Shown piece by piece: positions 8,635 to 19,427 of a stretch of 64,000 nucleotides of DNA. The notes under the pieces are model-generated. The model did not search any database, was not told the DNA's origin, and saw nothing but the letters and a program-made list of their open reading frames with translations. The stretch lies in NCBI RefSeq assembly GCF_002954705.1, contig NZ_MSCO01000002.1, positions 728,714-792,713 on the forward strand, given 5' to 3'. Position 1 is the first letter of the stretch. Every line of letters begins with the position of its first letter. The position numbers and the translations under genes were made by a program. The DNA comes from Aliivibrio sifiae (GTDB lineage: Bacteria; Pseudomonadota; Gammaproteobacteria; Enterobacterales; Vibrionaceae).

Positions 8635-10133
8635 AATTCACAATAATCCGTATCAGTTAAGTTTTTACAAGGAAAACGCCATGCTCTATTGTCTCGTTCT
8701 AACAATTGATCGGCTTCTTTGGGTCCCCACGTTCCACAGGCGTAGCCAAATAGTGATTGAGGGTCTTGTTTAAAATCTAGTATCGGTTGCACAAACTTCC
8801 AACATGCATTCACCGCATCACTGCGAGCAAAGAGTGTTGCATCACCGTTTAACGCATCTAAGAGTAATCTTTCGTATGCGGTTAACATGGTAGTTTCAGT
8901 TAACGACTGATAATGAAAATCCATTGATACGTCTTTCACTTTAAAACCAGAACCAGGCTCCTTTAAGCCAAAACGCATTTGTATCCCTTCATCAGGTTGA
9001 ATACGGATCACTAATTTATTTTCTGGTGCATTTGCAGCAAACGCTGGGTGTGGCGTTTTCTTAAAATGAACAACGACCTCAGTCACGCGAGTTGGAAGAC
9101 GCTTACCAGTACGAACATAAAAAGGAACCCCATTCCAACGCCAATTATTGATGAACATTTTCAAACCGACATAAGTTTCTGTTCGAGAATCATCAGCAAC
9201 GCCATGTTCATCACGGTAACTTGGCAAAAACTTACCTCTTACTTCAGATTCAGTATATTGACCTAATACGAGATTATTTCTTAAATCATCTTCTGAAATA
9301 GGCTGTAAACTTTGCAATACTTTTGCTATTTCATCACGCATCGCATCCGCATTAATCGCTGATGGAGATTCCATACCAACCATCGCAAGTACTTGCAATA
9401 AATGATTTTGGAACATATCACGCATAGCACCAGAGCCATCGTAATACCCACCACGCTCTTCTACACCAAGAAACTCTGACCCCGTAATCTCTACATATTC
9501 AATGAAATTACGATTCCACAGCGGCTCAAACATGACATTAGAAAATCGTAAAACCAATAAATTTTGAACCGTTTCTTTACCTAAATAGTGATCTATGCGG
9601 TAGATCTGGTGCTCTTCAAAATGCTGATGAATTTCTTTACCTAAGCTCAGTGCTGATGCCAGATCATAACCAAATGGTTTCTCTATAATTAGACGCTTCC
9701 AACCATTTGACTCATCACTTAAACCATGAGCTGCCAAACATGATGGAATAACACCGTAAAGACTTGGTGGAGTCGCTAAATAGAAAAGTGTATTTTGTTG
9801 TTCAAGTTTATATTTTTCAGCTAAAAAATCTAACTTTAATACTAACTGAGCGTAATCTTGAACTTCTGAAGTATTTAACGCTTGATAGTGCAGATGCTCA
9901 CAAAACTTAGCTAATGTGTCAGGATCCGTCTTCTCCATCTCTTGCAGAGAGTTCTTCATTTTTTCTCGATACGACTCATCATCATATTGAGTTCGGCTAA
10001 CGCCTAAAATAGAGAAAGAATCAGAAAGTTGATTGCTAGCGTATAAATGATATAAAGCGGGAATAAGCTTTCGATAAGTTAAATCACCAGAAGCCCCAAA
10101 AATTACAATGGTATTGTTGTCCGATATTGTCAT
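8631..10133 (-). CDS. zwf: Glucose-6-phosphate 1-dehydrogenase
   Basis: 500 residues, the normal length. Oxidises glucose 6-phosphate to 6-phosphogluconolactone and makes NADPH. The cofactor motif [10 protein letters not shown] is at residues 14-23 and the active-site signature [13 protein letters not shown], with the catalytic His, is near residue 175. First gene of zwf-pgl-gnd; its promoter must lie in the 10134-10240 gap between it and the lolE terminator. No regulatory box such as a SoxS site was recognised. Confidence 0.97.
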   Translation of the reverse strand: MTISDNNTIVIFGASGDLTYRKLIPALYHLYASNQLSDSFSILGVSRTQYDDESYREKMKNSLQEMEKTDPDTLAKFCEHLHYQALNTSEVQDYAQLVLKLDFLAEKYKLEQQNTLFYLATPPSLYGVIPSCLAAHGLSDESNGWKRLIIEKPFGYDLASALSLGKEIHQHFEEHQIYRIDHYLGKETVQNLLVLRFSNVMFEPLWNRNFIEYVEITGSEFLGVEERGGYYDGSGAMRDMFQNHLLQVLAMVGMESPSAINADAMRDEIAKVLQSLQPISEDDLRNNLVLGQYTESEVRGKFLPSYRDEHGVADDSRTETYVGLKMFINNWRWNGVPFYVRTGKRLPTRVTEVVVHFKKTPHPAFAANAPENKLVIRIQPDEGIQMRFGLKEPGSGFKVKDVSMDFHYQSLTETTMLTAYERLLLDALNGDATLFARSDAVNACWKFVQPILDFKQDPQSLFGYACGTWGPKEADQLLERDNRAWRFPCKNLTDTDYCEL

Positions 10134-10242
10134 TATTTTTCTATCCGGTAGACATCAAAGTATTTATCTATGATAGAAACAATAACGTAATTTTACTAAT
10201 CAGTTTTAGTTATTATATTGATAGGCAAAACCTAACAAATAC

Positions 10243-10276
10243 AAAAAAGGCCTCTAATCGTTTTAGAGACCTTTTA
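10243..10276 (-). terminator. Terminator of the lolCDE operon
   Basis: Read on the minus strand, GGTCTCTAA pairs with TTAGAGGCC through one G-T wobble, followed by TTTTTTG. On the plus strand the same position would be a C-A mismatch, so it works better for the minus-strand operon. Confidence 0.8.
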
Positions 10277-10293
10277 TTCAAACAATGCTTTCT

Positions 10294-11538
10294 CTACTTA
10301 GAACTCAATACCGTAGCTGGATGTAATCGACTTGCTCGTCTAGCTGGGTACCATGTTGCAATAGCACTGAGAACAATTGCAGTTCCTGTTACGATAGCAA
10401 CATCACTCCACACCAATTCTGATGGTAAAAAATCAACGAAATAGATATCACCAGATAAAAACTGGTGCCCTATTAATGATTCTAACCCTTTAATCATCGG
10501 CGTTAAATTTAAAGCAACAAAGGAGCCAAGTACCGACCCCGCTAAACTTCCTGTCACACCAGAGAAGATCCCTTGGCATACAAAAATACGTTTAATTAAC
10601 CCATCATTCGCACCCATGGTTCTTAATATCGCAATATCCCCAGAACGATCTTTCACTGCCATCATGAGAGTTGATACGATATTAAAACAAGCAACACCAA
10701 TAACGAGCACCATAACAAGATACATAATTGAGCGAACTAATTGGATATCTCGGTATAAGTAACCGTATTTCTGAACCCAGCTGCGTAGGTAAACATATTC
10801 CGTTAATGTTCCCCCTACCTCACGGACAATATTTTGAGCATCTAACACGCTACTAACTTGTAATGACACCCCAGTGACACTGTCACCTAAATTAATGTAC
10901 TGCTGTGCATCTTTGAGAGGAACAATAGCTAAACCATGATCAACCTGCCCACCTAATGAGAGTAACCCAACCACCTGCAAACGTTGACGCTTGGGAGAAC
11001 GAAGTTGCTTACTTGCATTTTCATCTGGGATCATCGCAGTGATCCAGTCGCCAACGTTTACATTTAATGTATCCGCCACGCCTTTACCTAAAATAACGCT
11101 TTGTTTATTTGCTTCGAATTTATCCCAAGCGTCTTTATCAATAAATTGAGGTAACTTAGATACTGATGTTTCTAATAAAGGTTCAACTCCTCGAACTTCA
11201 ACCGCTTTTAATTTACTCCCTCTTTCAAGTAAGGCAGTAAACCGAACATAAGGAGCTGCACCAGTAACTTTTGGGTGCTTCTTTGCTTGGATCATCATGG
11301 TTTGCCAATCTGATACTGGTTTTTTAACCCCTTCTAGCTCAGCATGAGGGATAACAGATAACACACGATTTTGCAGCTCACGCTCAAAGCCATTCATTGC
11401 AGAGAGGCCGATAATGATAACGGCTACACCAATAGCGATACCAAGGGTGGATGAAATCGAAATAAACGACACCATTTTATTACGCTGCTTCGCTCGCGCA
11501 AAACGGCCACCAATAAAAAGAGAAAGCGGTGAGAACAT
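10294..11538 (-). CDS. lolE: Lipoprotein-releasing ABC transporter permease LolE
   Basis: 414 residues. Membrane subunit of LolCDE, which extracts outer-membrane lipoproteins from the inner membrane and passes them to LolA. Topology is typical: one N-terminal membrane segment near residues 25-45, a large periplasmic domain, then three C-terminal segments (about 270-400). The C-terminal FtsX-like region contains GDIAILRTMGA, and the protein ends in YPARRASRLHPATVL. Its ATG shares one base with the lolD stop (TAATG). It is a paralogue of LolC in the same operon; the assignment as LolE rests on order and overall resemblance. Confidence 0.93.
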   Translation of the reverse strand: MFSPLSLFIGGRFARAKQRNKMVSFISISSTLGIAIGVAVIIIGLSAMNGFERELQNRVLSVIPHAELEGVKKPVSDWQTMMIQAKKHPKVTGAAPYVRFTALLERGSKLKAVEVRGVEPLLETSVSKLPQFIDKDAWDKFEANKQSVILGKGVADTLNVNVGDWITAMIPDENASKQLRSPKRQRLQVVGLLSLGGQVDHGLAIVPLKDAQQYINLGDSVTGVSLQVSSVLDAQNIVREVGGTLTEYVYLRSWVQKYGYLYRDIQLVRSIMYLVMVLVIGVACFNIVSTLMMAVKDRSGDIAILRTMGANDGLIKRIFVCQGIFSGVTGSLAGSVLGSFVALNLTPMIKGLESLIGHQFLSGDIYFVDFLPSELVWSDVAIVTGTAIVLSAIATWYPARRASRLHPATVLSSK

Positions 11539-12254
11539 TACGCCTCCTGCTCTTGGCTTAACGTAGAACGAATTGTTTCGGTAATAAAACGACCGTCTTG
11601 CATGCTTAATTGCTTATCTAATTTTCCAGCTAATTCATTATCGTGCGTAACCACTAAGAAAGCCGTCCCTGATTCTTGGTTCAACTCACGCATTAAATTA
11701 TAAATATCCAATGCTGTTTTATGATCCAAATTACCTGTCGGCTCATCTGCAAGAACTAAAGCAGGTTTATTAACTAACGCACGAGCAATTGCAACACGCT
11801 GGCGCTCACCACCTGACAGCTCAGAAGGACGGTGTTCGATACGATGAGCTAAACCTACTTTCTCAAGTAATTCTGTCGCACGTTGCGCAGCTTCTTTCTT
11901 ATGAACACCACCAATTAACAGCGGCATTGCCACATTTTCTAATGCACTAAAGTCAGAAAGAAGATGATGAAATTGATACACAAAGCCAATATGCTGATTA
12001 CGGATTTTCGCTTGTTTATTAGCACTTAATTTCGTCAGTTCATTTTGTTGAAAATGCACAGTACCAGCCGTTGGCTCATCAAGCGCACCAAGAATGTGCA
12101 GTAATGTACTTTTACCAGAGCCTGATGAACCAACAATGGCAACTAATTCACTTTCATTAATTTGAAAATCAACGCCTTTAAGCACTTCCGTTTCCATTGT
12201 GCCTTCTTGGTAAACCTTACGAATACCCTGACAAACTAATAATGGATTACTCAT
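11538..12254 (-). CDS. lolD: Lipoprotein-releasing ABC transporter ATPase LolD
   Basis: 238 residues. Cytoplasmic ATPase of LolCDE. Walker [13 protein letters not shown] near residue 42, the family-typical [10 protein letters not shown]-loop region near 95, signature [15 protein letters not shown] near 147 and Walker [13 protein letters not shown] follow in order. It starts 8 bases inside the end of lolC and ends overlapping the lolE start, so all three genes are tightly coupled. Confidence 0.97.
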   Translation of the reverse strand: MSNPLLVCQGIRKVYQEGTMETEVLKGVDFQINESELVAIVGSSGSGKSTLLHILGALDEPTAGTVHFQQNELTKLSANKQAKIRNQHIGFVYQFHHLLSDFSALENVAMPLLIGGVHKKEAAQRATELLEKVGLAHRIEHRPSELSGGERQRVAIARALVNKPALVLADEPTGNLDHKTALDIYNLMRELNQESGTAFLVVTHDNELAGKLDKQLSMQDGRFITETIRSTLSQEQEA

Positions 12255-13455
12255 ATCTCAATGCCTCTGCTGGTTGTACGACTGCCGCTCGATAAGATGG
12301 GAATACGGTCGCTAATAAACTTAATAAAATTGCTAGAATAATGACTACGCACACTTGTAATGGTTCAACCTGAGCTGGTAAAGAGCCACCGACAGTAAAT
12401 AGAGATAAGCCTAACGTTGAAAGGATAACATTAATATTACTGGCAAATAATGCACCTAATGTACCACCAACAATCGCACCAATCACACCACTGCTTGCTC
12501 CTTGAACCATAAAGATAGAAAGCACTTGGTTACTCGTCATGCCTTGAGTTTTTAATATCGCGACTTCTGCTTGTTTTTCCATTACCACCATAATTAAGGC
12601 AGAAATAATATTAAACGCCGCGATGGCAACAATAAGACCAAGCATTAAGCCCATCATGTTTTTTTCCATTTTCACGGCTTGGAACAACTCCCCCCTTTGA
12701 TCACGCCAATCACTCCACGTCATGTTGTTTTCTAAAGGCAGTTTAGCCAGTTCTGTTACTTGAAACGGGTCATCGAAAAATAAGCGCCAACCTGTGATAT
12801 TGCCTTTTTTCAACTTCATTAAACGAGCAGTGTCTTGAATATTAGCAACCATAAGTTGACCATCAACATCTGAGCCTGTATTAAATACGCCCACAACTTT
12901 AAAATTACGCTGACTCGGAATACGGCCTAGTGGCGTATATTGGCTTGCATTTGTCACCATAATGCGAACCGTATCACCATAACGAACGCTCAACTCACGC
13001 GCTAACTTTGAACCAAGAAAAATGCCATATTCACCCGCTTTAAGTTGACGAACATTGCCTGAAATTAACTCATATGCAATAGGGTCATATTCATCTGGGT
13101 CAATTCCAACCAACATACCTGCACTCAAGCCTTTTGCACTTTGAATAATCGCTTCACCGCGAACCACTGGAGTAACTTGGGTAACATGAGGTAAAGCTGC
13201 TACGTAATTTCGATCATCTTCAGAAGGGGTTATTTGATCATCAACCGTCGATATAACCGCTTGTGGTAATACACCAAGGATCCTATCCTTTAATTGAGCT
13301 TCAAACCCATTCATCACTGACAGTACCGTCACTAACGATAACACGCCAATAGTAATGCCTGCGGTAGACATATAAGAGATAAAACGACTGAACCTATCAC
13401 CAGAACGTCCTCTTAAATATCGTAACCCTATAAATACTGATACTGGATGAAACAT
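12247..13455 (-). CDS. lolC: Lipoprotein-releasing ABC transporter permease LolC
   Basis: 402 residues from the ATG at 13455, close to 399 in E. coli; an in-frame TTG at 13467 sits upstream of the GAGAG that serves the ATG. First gene of the operon. N-terminal [17 protein letters not shown] and the membrane segment [19 protein letters not shown] precede a periplasmic domain of about 200 residues and three C-terminal membrane segments. LolC pairs with LolE around two LolD subunits. The promoter lies in the divergent gap shared with the PilZ-like gene. Confidence 0.93.
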   Translation of the reverse strand: MFHPVSVFIGLRYLRGRSGDRFSRFISYMSTAGITIGVLSLVTVLSVMNGFEAQLKDRILGVLPQAVISTVDDQITPSEDDRNYVAALPHVTQVTPVVRGEAIIQSAKGLSAGMLVGIDPDEYDPIAYELISGNVRQLKAGEYGIFLGSKLARELSVRYGDTVRIMVTNASQYTPLGRIPSQRNFKVVGVFNTGSDVDGQLMVANIQDTARLMKLKKGNITGWRLFFDDPFQVTELAKLPLENNMTWSDWRDQRGELFQAVKMEKNMMGLMLGLIVAIAAFNIISALIMVVMEKQAEVAILKTQGMTSNQVLSIFMVQGASSGVIGAIVGGTLGALFASNINVILSTLGLSLFTVGGSLPAQVEPLQVCVVIILAILLSLLATVFPSYRAAVVQPAEALRYE

Positions 13456-13627
13456 AAATTCTCTCAATCATGCTTTTTGAAGCTATAATAATGAATACAG
13501 TCTATCACGTAAAATACTGGTATTTATTCCTTTTTTTGCTCTTTTGTTCATCATACTTACCGATTAAACACTTGCTGATACTCAGTGACTTCGCCATAAT
13601 CAGTAAATAATAAATAGAGGGATGCTT

Positions 13628-14197
13628 ATGTCACACGATGAATACTTTTCGGTTCACTACGATTTAACTATTAATGTAGAACCGCTTGCTATGGATGTAA
13701 TACTGCCAAACATTGAAACGTTTGAACGTGAAATCCCTGCCCCATTTAGAGTTGCTCAAGAGTGTAGTTCTCTTGATGACGTCTCAGAAAGCGAACTTTC
13801 TTTCTTGAAGCTAGATGATGGTAAACGCCTTGCTAGCTATCTAAACAATCAAAATCAGAAATTGAATTTGCTGCTGTCCTATCTGTTAATTCAGCAAGAT
13901 AATGAAAAATACCGTCACAAAACCTCAAGCTTTGGTGCGAGTAAGTTTACTTTTGAAAGTAAGGCAGCACTTAATTTGACTCAAAAAGCCAAAGTAAAAC
14001 TCTTTCTTGAGAATCCACCGTCAGCAATTTACTGTTATGCTACAGTAACTCAATGCATCGAGACTGAAACAGGCTACAGTATTGAAATGGCTTATGAGCT
14101 TCTGCGCGATATCGATCAAGATTTACTGATCAAAGCCGCTCTGTTTCAGCAACAAAAAGTACTTAAACTTCGTGCTCAAGAACGTAACTTAACCTAA
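13628..14197 (+). CDS. PilZ-like protein (PlzB-type) upstream of mfd
   Basis: 189 residues from the ATG at 13628, 7 bases after GAGG; the ATG at 13622 is only one base from that site. Position between lolCDE and mfd matches the Vibrio cholerae PilZ gene plzB. PilZ domains normally bind cyclic di-GMP through RxxxR and (D/N)xSxxG. Here the corresponding region, near residues 95-115, reads KYRHKTSSFGASKFTFES, with neither motif intact, so nucleotide binding is doubtful. No signal peptide or membrane segment. The assignment comes from gene context plus weak sequence resemblance. Confidence 0.6.
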   Translation: MSHDEYFSVHYDLTINVEPLAMDVILPNIETFEREIPAPFRVAQECSSLDDVSESELSFLKLDDGKRLASYLNNQNQKLNLLLSYLLIQQDNEKYRHKTSSFGASKFTFESKAALNLTQKAKVKLFLENPPSAIYCYATVTQCIETETGYSIEMAYELLRDIDQDLLIKAALFQQQKVLKLRAQERNLT

Positions 14198-14212
14198 TAA
14201 CTGAATATCCTG

Positions 14213-17200
14213 ATGCCTATAAAAAACTTACTGTCATTACCGTTACCAACGAAAGCCAATGATACACGCTCAATTGGTAACCTTACGGGTTCTTCTCTAG
14301 CTCTTGCTATTGCAGAGATTGAACAACAACACACTGGTCCTGTCGTGGTTGCCGTAACTGAGCCGCAATTGGCATTTCGTTTACAAAATGAAATTAACCA
14401 ATTTAGCCAACACTCAGTTGAAGTCTTCCCTGATTGGGAAACGCTTCCATATGATAGTTTTTCACCGCATCAGGATATTATTTCTGACCGTTTATCACGT
14501 CTGTATCATTTACCTCAGCAAAAAGATGGCACACTAATCGTTCCTGTGAGCACCTTATTGCAACGTCAATCACCGCAATCTTTTCTGCATAAGCATGCGT
14601 TAGTGGTGAACGTAGGTGATCGTCTTTCGTTTGATAAACTAAAATTACAGTTAGAAAAATCAGGTTATTTACACGTTGACCAAGTCATGAGCCACGGTGA
14701 ATACGCAAGCCGAGGTTCTATTCTTGATTTATTCCCAATGGGTAATGCTCACCCATATCGCATTGATTTTTTTGATGATGAAATCGACACTATTCGTCAG
14801 TTTGACCCTGAAAATCAGCGCACGATTGAAGAAGTAAAATCAATCAATTTATTGCCTGCTCATGAATTCCCAACTGATGAGGTTGCGATTGAAGATTTCC
14901 GCATCCGTTGGCGTCAACGTTTTGATGCTCGTCGTGAGCCCGAGTCTGTTTATCAACAAATCAGTAAAGGCGCTTGGCCTGCAGGTATTGAGTACTGGCA
15001 ACCACTGTTTTTTGATGAAACAGAAACTCTATTTGATTACCTACCAGATAACACATTATTGGTTACTATTGGTGATATAGAAAAAGCAGCGAATGATTTC
15101 TTAGCGGATGCTGAATATCGCTATGACCAACGACGCGTTGATCCATTGCGCCCTCTTCTACCAGTAAACGAATTGTGGCTTCAAACCACCGATATGTTTG
15201 GCCTCTTCAAACAATATCCGCGTGTAAAACTGGCAAAAGAGCCTGAGATTGTAAAAGCAGGCCGCTTTAACCCTGATTTATTAGAACTGCCAGAAATTGC
15301 AATTCAGCACCAAAATAAAGAACCTTTTGCACAATTTCGTCAATTCTATGAGAAATTCAGCGGTCAGGTTATTTTCTCTGTTGAATCTGAAGGTCGCCGT
15401 GAAGCATTACTTGAATTACTTGCTCGTATTAAACTAAAACCAGCTATTTGTGATTCAATGAAAGACGCGGTTGCCCATAAGAATAAAGCAACCTTAGTGA
15501 TTGGTTCTGCTGAACGAGGCTTTATTCTACAAAATCCTTGTGTTGCATTTATTTGTGAAAGCGATTTACTGGGTGAGCGAGTAATACAACGCCGTCGCCG
15601 CGGTGACAATAAATCAATCAACAGTAATACCTTAATCCGTAATCTTGCTGAACTTAAGATTGGACAACCAGTTGTACATTTAGATCATGGTATTGGTCGT
15701 TATATGGGTCTTCAAACATTAGATGTTGGTGATATGCCAGCAGAATACATGATGTTGGAATACTTAAACGAAACCAAGTTATATGTTCCAGTATCTTCTT
15801 TAAATCTGATCAGTCGCTACTCTGCAGGTGCCGATGAAACTGCACCAATCAGTAAGCTAGGCAGCGAAACGTGGAGTAAAGCACGTCGTAAAGCCGCTGA
15901 AAAAGTGCGCGATGTTGCGGCAGAATTGCTTGATGTCTATGCAAAACGAGCAATTAAGCCTGGTTTTGCCTTTAAGCAAGACCGTAATGCTTACGCTGAT
16001 TTTAGAGCAAGTTTCCCATTTGAAGAAACACACGACCAAGAAATTGCCATCAACGATGTGTTATCCGATATGTGTCAAGCCAAAGCAATGGATCGCCTAG
16101 TTTGTGGTGATGTAGGTTTTGGTAAAACAGAAGTCGCAATGCGTGCAGCATTCTTAGCAACACACAATGAAAAACAAGTGGCAGTATTGGTTCCAACCAC
16201 CCTACTTGCTCAGCAACATTTTGAGAATTTCCGAGATCGCTTTGCTAACTTCCCAATCCGTGTTGAAGTACTCTCTCGCTTTAAATCAGCCAAAGAACAG
16301 AAAGAGATTTTAGCTGCCACAGCGGAAGGTAAAGTAGACATCTTAATTGGAACTCACAAATTACTGCAAGACAGTATCAAATTTGAAGATCTTGGTTTAC
16401 TGATCGTAGATGAAGAGCATCGCTTTGGTGTCCGTCAGAAAGAAAAAGTAAAAGCAATGCGCTCAGACGTAGATATTCTAACGTTAACCGCAACGCCAAT
16501 TCCAAGAACCTTGAATATGGCAATGAGCGGAATGCGTGATTTATCAATCATAGCAACACCACCTGCTCGTCGATTAGCGATCAAAACCTTTGTGCGAGAA
16601 AAAGCGGATGATGTGATCAAAGAAGCGATTCTTCGTGAAATCAAACGTGGTGGTCAGGTGTATGTTCTGCACAACAATGTAGAAACGATCCAAAACGCTG
16701 CGGAAGAGATTGAAAAACTGATACCAGAAGCTCGAGTTACCTTAGCTCACGGACAAATGCGTGAACGAGAACTAGAACGTATCATGGGTGATTTTTATCA
16801 TCAACGCTTCAATGTTCTTGTGTGTACAACAATCATCGAAACCGGTATTGACGTTCCAACAGCAAATACCATCATTATGGATCGTGCCGATAAATTAGGT
16901 TTAGCACAACTTCATCAATTACGTGGTCGTGTCGGTCGTTCGCATCACCAAGCGTATGCCTACCTATTAACACCTCATCCTAAAGCATTAAGTAAAGATG
17001 CCATCAAACGTTTAGATGCTATCGCATCATTGGAAGATTTAGGCGCAGGTTTTACACTAGCTACGCACGATTTAGAAATCCGTGGAGCAGGTGAATTATT
17101 AGGTGATGGTCAAAGTGGTCAAATTCAATCTGTTGGTTTTACCCTTTATATGGAAATGCTAGAGCAAGCAGTTGAAGCCTTAAAAGAAGGTAAAGAGCCA

Positions 17201-17668
17201 TCGTTAGATGATTTATTGCGTGAACAAACAGAAGTAGAGCTTCGCTTACCTGCATTAATTCCTGAAGATTACATTCCAGATGTAAATACACGACTGTCTT
17301 TATATAAACGAATTGCAAGTGTGGTAAGTAATAGTGAGCTTGATGAACTCAAAGTAGAAATCATTGACCGCTTTGGCTCATTACCAGAAGCAACTCAAAC
17401 ATTATTAGTCAGCTCTGAAGTGAAAATGCTTGCTGCATCATTAAAAGTGAAAAAATTAGAAGCCCATGGCAATGGTGGTTATATTGAATTTGAACCTACT
17501 GCTGACATAAACCCTATGTTCCTTGTGTCATTATTGCAAAAAGACCCGACAGGTTTTGCTTTGGATGGACCAACTAAGATTAAATTTATAAAAGACTTAA
17601 CAGAGAGACAAGTGCGAATTAAATACGTAATAGACTTGCTCAATTTGTTTTACGAAAATAGAATCTAA
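14213..17668 (+). CDS. mfd: Transcription-repair coupling factor Mfd
   Basis: 1151 residues, full length. Mfd displaces RNA polymerase stalled at DNA lesions and recruits UvrA. Visible in order: the UvrB-like N-terminal module (about 1-350, with the UvrA-contacting PDWETLPYDSFSPH), the RNA-polymerase-interacting domain around 470-550 (PVVHLDHGIGRY), then the RecG-like translocase with GDVGFGKTEVAMRAAF (Walker A), VDEEHRFG (DEEH box) and LTATPIPRTL. The translocation motif region RGRVGRSHHQAYAYLL and a C-terminal regulatory domain complete it. It starts 15 bases after the PilZ-like gene and is followed by csiV. Confidence 0.98.
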   Translation: MPIKNLLSLPLPTKANDTRSIGNLTGSSLALAIAEIEQQHTGPVVVAVTEPQLAFRLQNEINQFSQHSVEVFPDWETLPYDSFSPHQDIISDRLSRLYHLPQQKDGTLIVPVSTLLQRQSPQSFLHKHALVVNVGDRLSFDKLKLQLEKSGYLHVDQVMSHGEYASRGSILDLFPMGNAHPYRIDFFDDEIDTIRQFDPENQRTIEEVKSINLLPAHEFPTDEVAIEDFRIRWRQRFDARREPESVYQQISKGAWPAGIEYWQPLFFDETETLFDYLPDNTLLVTIGDIEKAANDFLADAEYRYDQRRVDPLRPLLPVNELWLQTTDMFGLFKQYPRVKLAKEPEIVKAGRFNPDLLELPEIAIQHQNKEPFAQFRQFYEKFSGQVIFSVESEGRREALLELLARIKLKPAICDSMKDAVAHKNKATLVIGSAERGFILQNPCVAFICESDLLGERVIQRRRRGDNKSINSNTLIRNLAELKIGQPVVHLDHGIGRYMGLQTLDVGDMPAEYMMLEYLNETKLYVPVSSLNLISRYSAGADETAPISKLGSETWSKARRKAAEKVRDVAAELLDVYAKRAIKPGFAFKQDRNAYADFRASFPFEETHDQEIAINDVLSDMCQAKAMDRLVCGDVGFGKTEVAMRAAFLATHNEKQVAVLVPTTLLAQQHFENFRDRFANFPIRVEVLSRFKSAKEQKEILAATAEGKVDILIGTHKLLQDSIKFEDLGLLIVDEEHRFGVRQKEKVKAMRSDVDILTLTATPIPRTLNMAMSGMRDLSIIATPPARRLAIKTFVREKADDVIKEAILREIKRGGQVYVLHNNVETIQNAAEEIEKLIPEARVTLAHGQMRERELERIMGDFYHQRFNVLVCTTIIETGIDVPTANTIIMDRADKLGLAQLHQLRGRVGRSHHQAYAYLLTPHPKALSKDAIKRLDAIASLEDLGAGFTLATHDLEIRGAGELLGDGQSGQIQSVGFTLYMEMLEQAVEALKEGKEPSLDDLLREQTEVELRLPALIPEDYIPDVNTRLSLYKRIASVVSNSELDELKVEIIDRFGSLPEATQTLLVSSEVKMLAASLKVKKLEAHGNGGYIEFEPTADINPMFLVSLLQKDPTGFALDGPTKIKFIKDLTERQVRIKYVIDLLNLFYENRI

Positions 17669-17752
17669 CTATTAGATTGATAATAATATAAAATATTAAG
17701 CCTCACCTATGGATAGCCGAGACTTTATGAGAAGCATTTTACCGGAGTTTGA

Positions 17753-18649
17753 ATGAAAAAATTTATATACGCGTTGATTTTACTAGCAAGTTGGCCTTCA
17801 TTTGCTCGTCAATTTGACATTGAAGTCATCATTTTTAAGCGCAATGTTGAGCCATCCTCTTTCCAAGAATCATGGCCTGATATTCTTGCCCCTATTAACT
17901 TAGAGCGTGCTTTCTCATACCGCGATAAAAAAATGATGAGCAGTAATGGTGCATCACTGCTTCCTTCTGGTTACTACAAACTAAATGAAGCTTATACTAA
18001 ACTGCAAAATCATGCTGGATTTAAACCGTTAGTACATGTCGCTTGGCGCCAAGGTGATTCAGGCTCATCTCGTTCTCCTATCTTCCACATCCAAGCTGGA
18101 CAAGATTTCTCTGACCGCTTTGTTGCAGATGGTAGAACAATTGAAGATGCAAAAGCAGACTTATCACTAACCCCTCTTGATGCGCCAGAGCCAACACCGG
18201 CATTAGTTGAAGGAAGTGAAACACTTGAACCAGAAAGTGTCGCAACAGTGAAATCAGGGCCTCTTCTAGAGCTAGATGGTACGATGCAAGTTTATGTACA
18301 GCACTATTTATACGTAAATACAATCCTTGATCTAAAAGTACCCGGTCAACATGAATTTATCGTTAATACCCCAAAAGAAGAAAGTGACGAAGTAGCAACA
18401 GAAACGGCATCAATAACTTCTGACGATACAATCACTGAAAACAAAGCAGTAGAAACAGGTATTACACCAGTTGAAAATCCAAATGCGAATGTTCAGCTAG
18501 GTCTCCTAGAAGACGTAACGCCTGAAACTGAAGTAAAAGAGTTCTTAAAATCTTACCGCATGGAAGAAAAGCGTAAAATGCGCAGTGGTGAAACTCATTA
18601 CATTGATCACCCATTAATGGGAATGATCATCCAGGTACGTAAAGTATAA
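17753..18649 (+). CDS. csiV: CsiV-like periplasmic peptidoglycan-binding protein
   Basis: 298 residues with an N-terminal signal peptide ending near SFARQ. The mature start, FDIEVIIFKRN, is typical of the CsiV family. The central region is acidic and Thr/Val/Glu-rich, the C terminus ends in a conserved-looking HYIDHPLMGMIIQVRKV. In Vibrio cholerae CsiV binds peptidoglycan and is needed for LpoA/PBP1A activity, and it too lies after mfd. The start is supported by GGAG 7 bases upstream. Recognised from the N-terminal signature and synteny. Confidence 0.8.
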   Translation: MKKFIYALILLASWPSFARQFDIEVIIFKRNVEPSSFQESWPDILAPINLERAFSYRDKKMMSSNGASLLPSGYYKLNEAYTKLQNHAGFKPLVHVAWRQGDSGSSRSPIFHIQAGQDFSDRFVADGRTIEDAKADLSLTPLDAPEPTPALVEGSETLEPESVATVKSGPLLELDGTMQVYVQHYLYVNTILDLKVPGQHEFIVNTPKEESDEVATETASITSDDTITENKAVETGITPVENPNANVQLGLLEDVTPETEVKEFLKSYRMEEKRKMRSGETHYIDHPLMGMIIQVRKV

Positions 18650-18678
18650 TAATATAAATTCTTTACACAATTTTACTA

Positions 18679-18710
18679 AAATAGGACGACATTTGTTGTC
18701 CTATTTCATT
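18679..18710 (+). terminator. Terminator after csiV
   Basis: AAATAGGACGAC pairs with GTTGTCCTATTT (one G-T wobble) around an ATTT tetraloop, followed by a T-rich run. Confidence 0.75.
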
Positions 18711-18767
18711 TCTACTTTCTGAAAATCATGCTATTTTCATTCATAATCATAATCAATGGAAATTTAC

Positions 18768-19391
18768 ATGAAATCAATTATCAAACCATTATTGCTCATC
18801 CTTTCTTCTTCCCTTTTTCTAACAGCGTGTGGTGATACTAATGAACCAAAAGAAGGCGTTCAGTATGAAGTGCTTTCTACCACCTTACCAACTGACTCTA
18901 TTGCACCAGTAACCGAAGTTTTTGCCCTATCTTGTGGCCATTGCCGTAACATGGAAAACTTCTTACCTGTGATTAGCCAAGAAGCTGGTACAGATATAGA
19001 CAAAATGCACATCACTTTTAACCAATCAGCACATGTTGCTGCTATGTTCTACTATGCTGCAGAAATGCAAGTAGAAGGCACACCCGATCACGCATTTATG
19101 GAAGACTTATTTGCAGCAACTCAAATGGGTGAAGGGACAACTCTAACCCAGCAACAAGAAGCATATTCTAAAGCATTCACTTCTCGTGGCCTTACAAGTC
19201 CTTACGAGTTTAATGAAGAGCAACGTGATATTTTGATCAAAAAAGTAGATACTGCAAAAATGCTTTCAGAACAATCAGGTATCAGCTCTGTTCCTACTTT
19301 TGTGGTTAACGGTAAATACAACGTATTAATTGGTGGTCATGACGATCCTAAGAAAATCGCAGAAACTATCCGTTACCTATTAGAAAAATAA
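18768..19391 (+). CDS. DsbA-like thiol:disulfide interchange lipoprotein (CGHC active site)
   Basis: 207 residues from the ATG at 18768, preceded by GGAA; an in-frame ATG at 18756 lies before that site. The signal ends in a lipobox LTAC with Cys21, followed by Gly rather than Asp, so an outer-membrane-anchored lipoprotein is expected. The thioredoxin-fold active site is CGHC at residues 56-59, unlike CPHC of classical DsbA, and the cis-Pro loop is [12 protein letters not shown] near the C terminus. It probably forms or exchanges disulfides in periplasmic proteins. A paralogue lies 1.5 kb downstream. Confidence 0.85.
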   Translation: MKSIIKPLLLILSSSLFLTACGDTNEPKEGVQYEVLSTTLPTDSIAPVTEVFALSCGHCRNMENFLPVISQEAGTDIDKMHITFNQSAHVAAMFYYAAEMQVEGTPDHAFMEDLFAATQMGEGTTLTQQQEAYSKAFTSRGLTSPYEFNEEQRDILIKKVDTAKMLSEQSGISSVPTFVVNGKYNVLIGGHDDPKKIAETIRYLLEK

Positions 19392-19427
19392 TTAACTCGA
19401 ATAAGTATCTTAATATAAGGAAGTATC

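Noticed and set aside
10127..10444. Plus-strand frame of 105 codons overlapping the zwf start and lolE end
   Set aside because: It covers a promoter region, a terminator and the antisense of lolE; no ribosome site or family signature.
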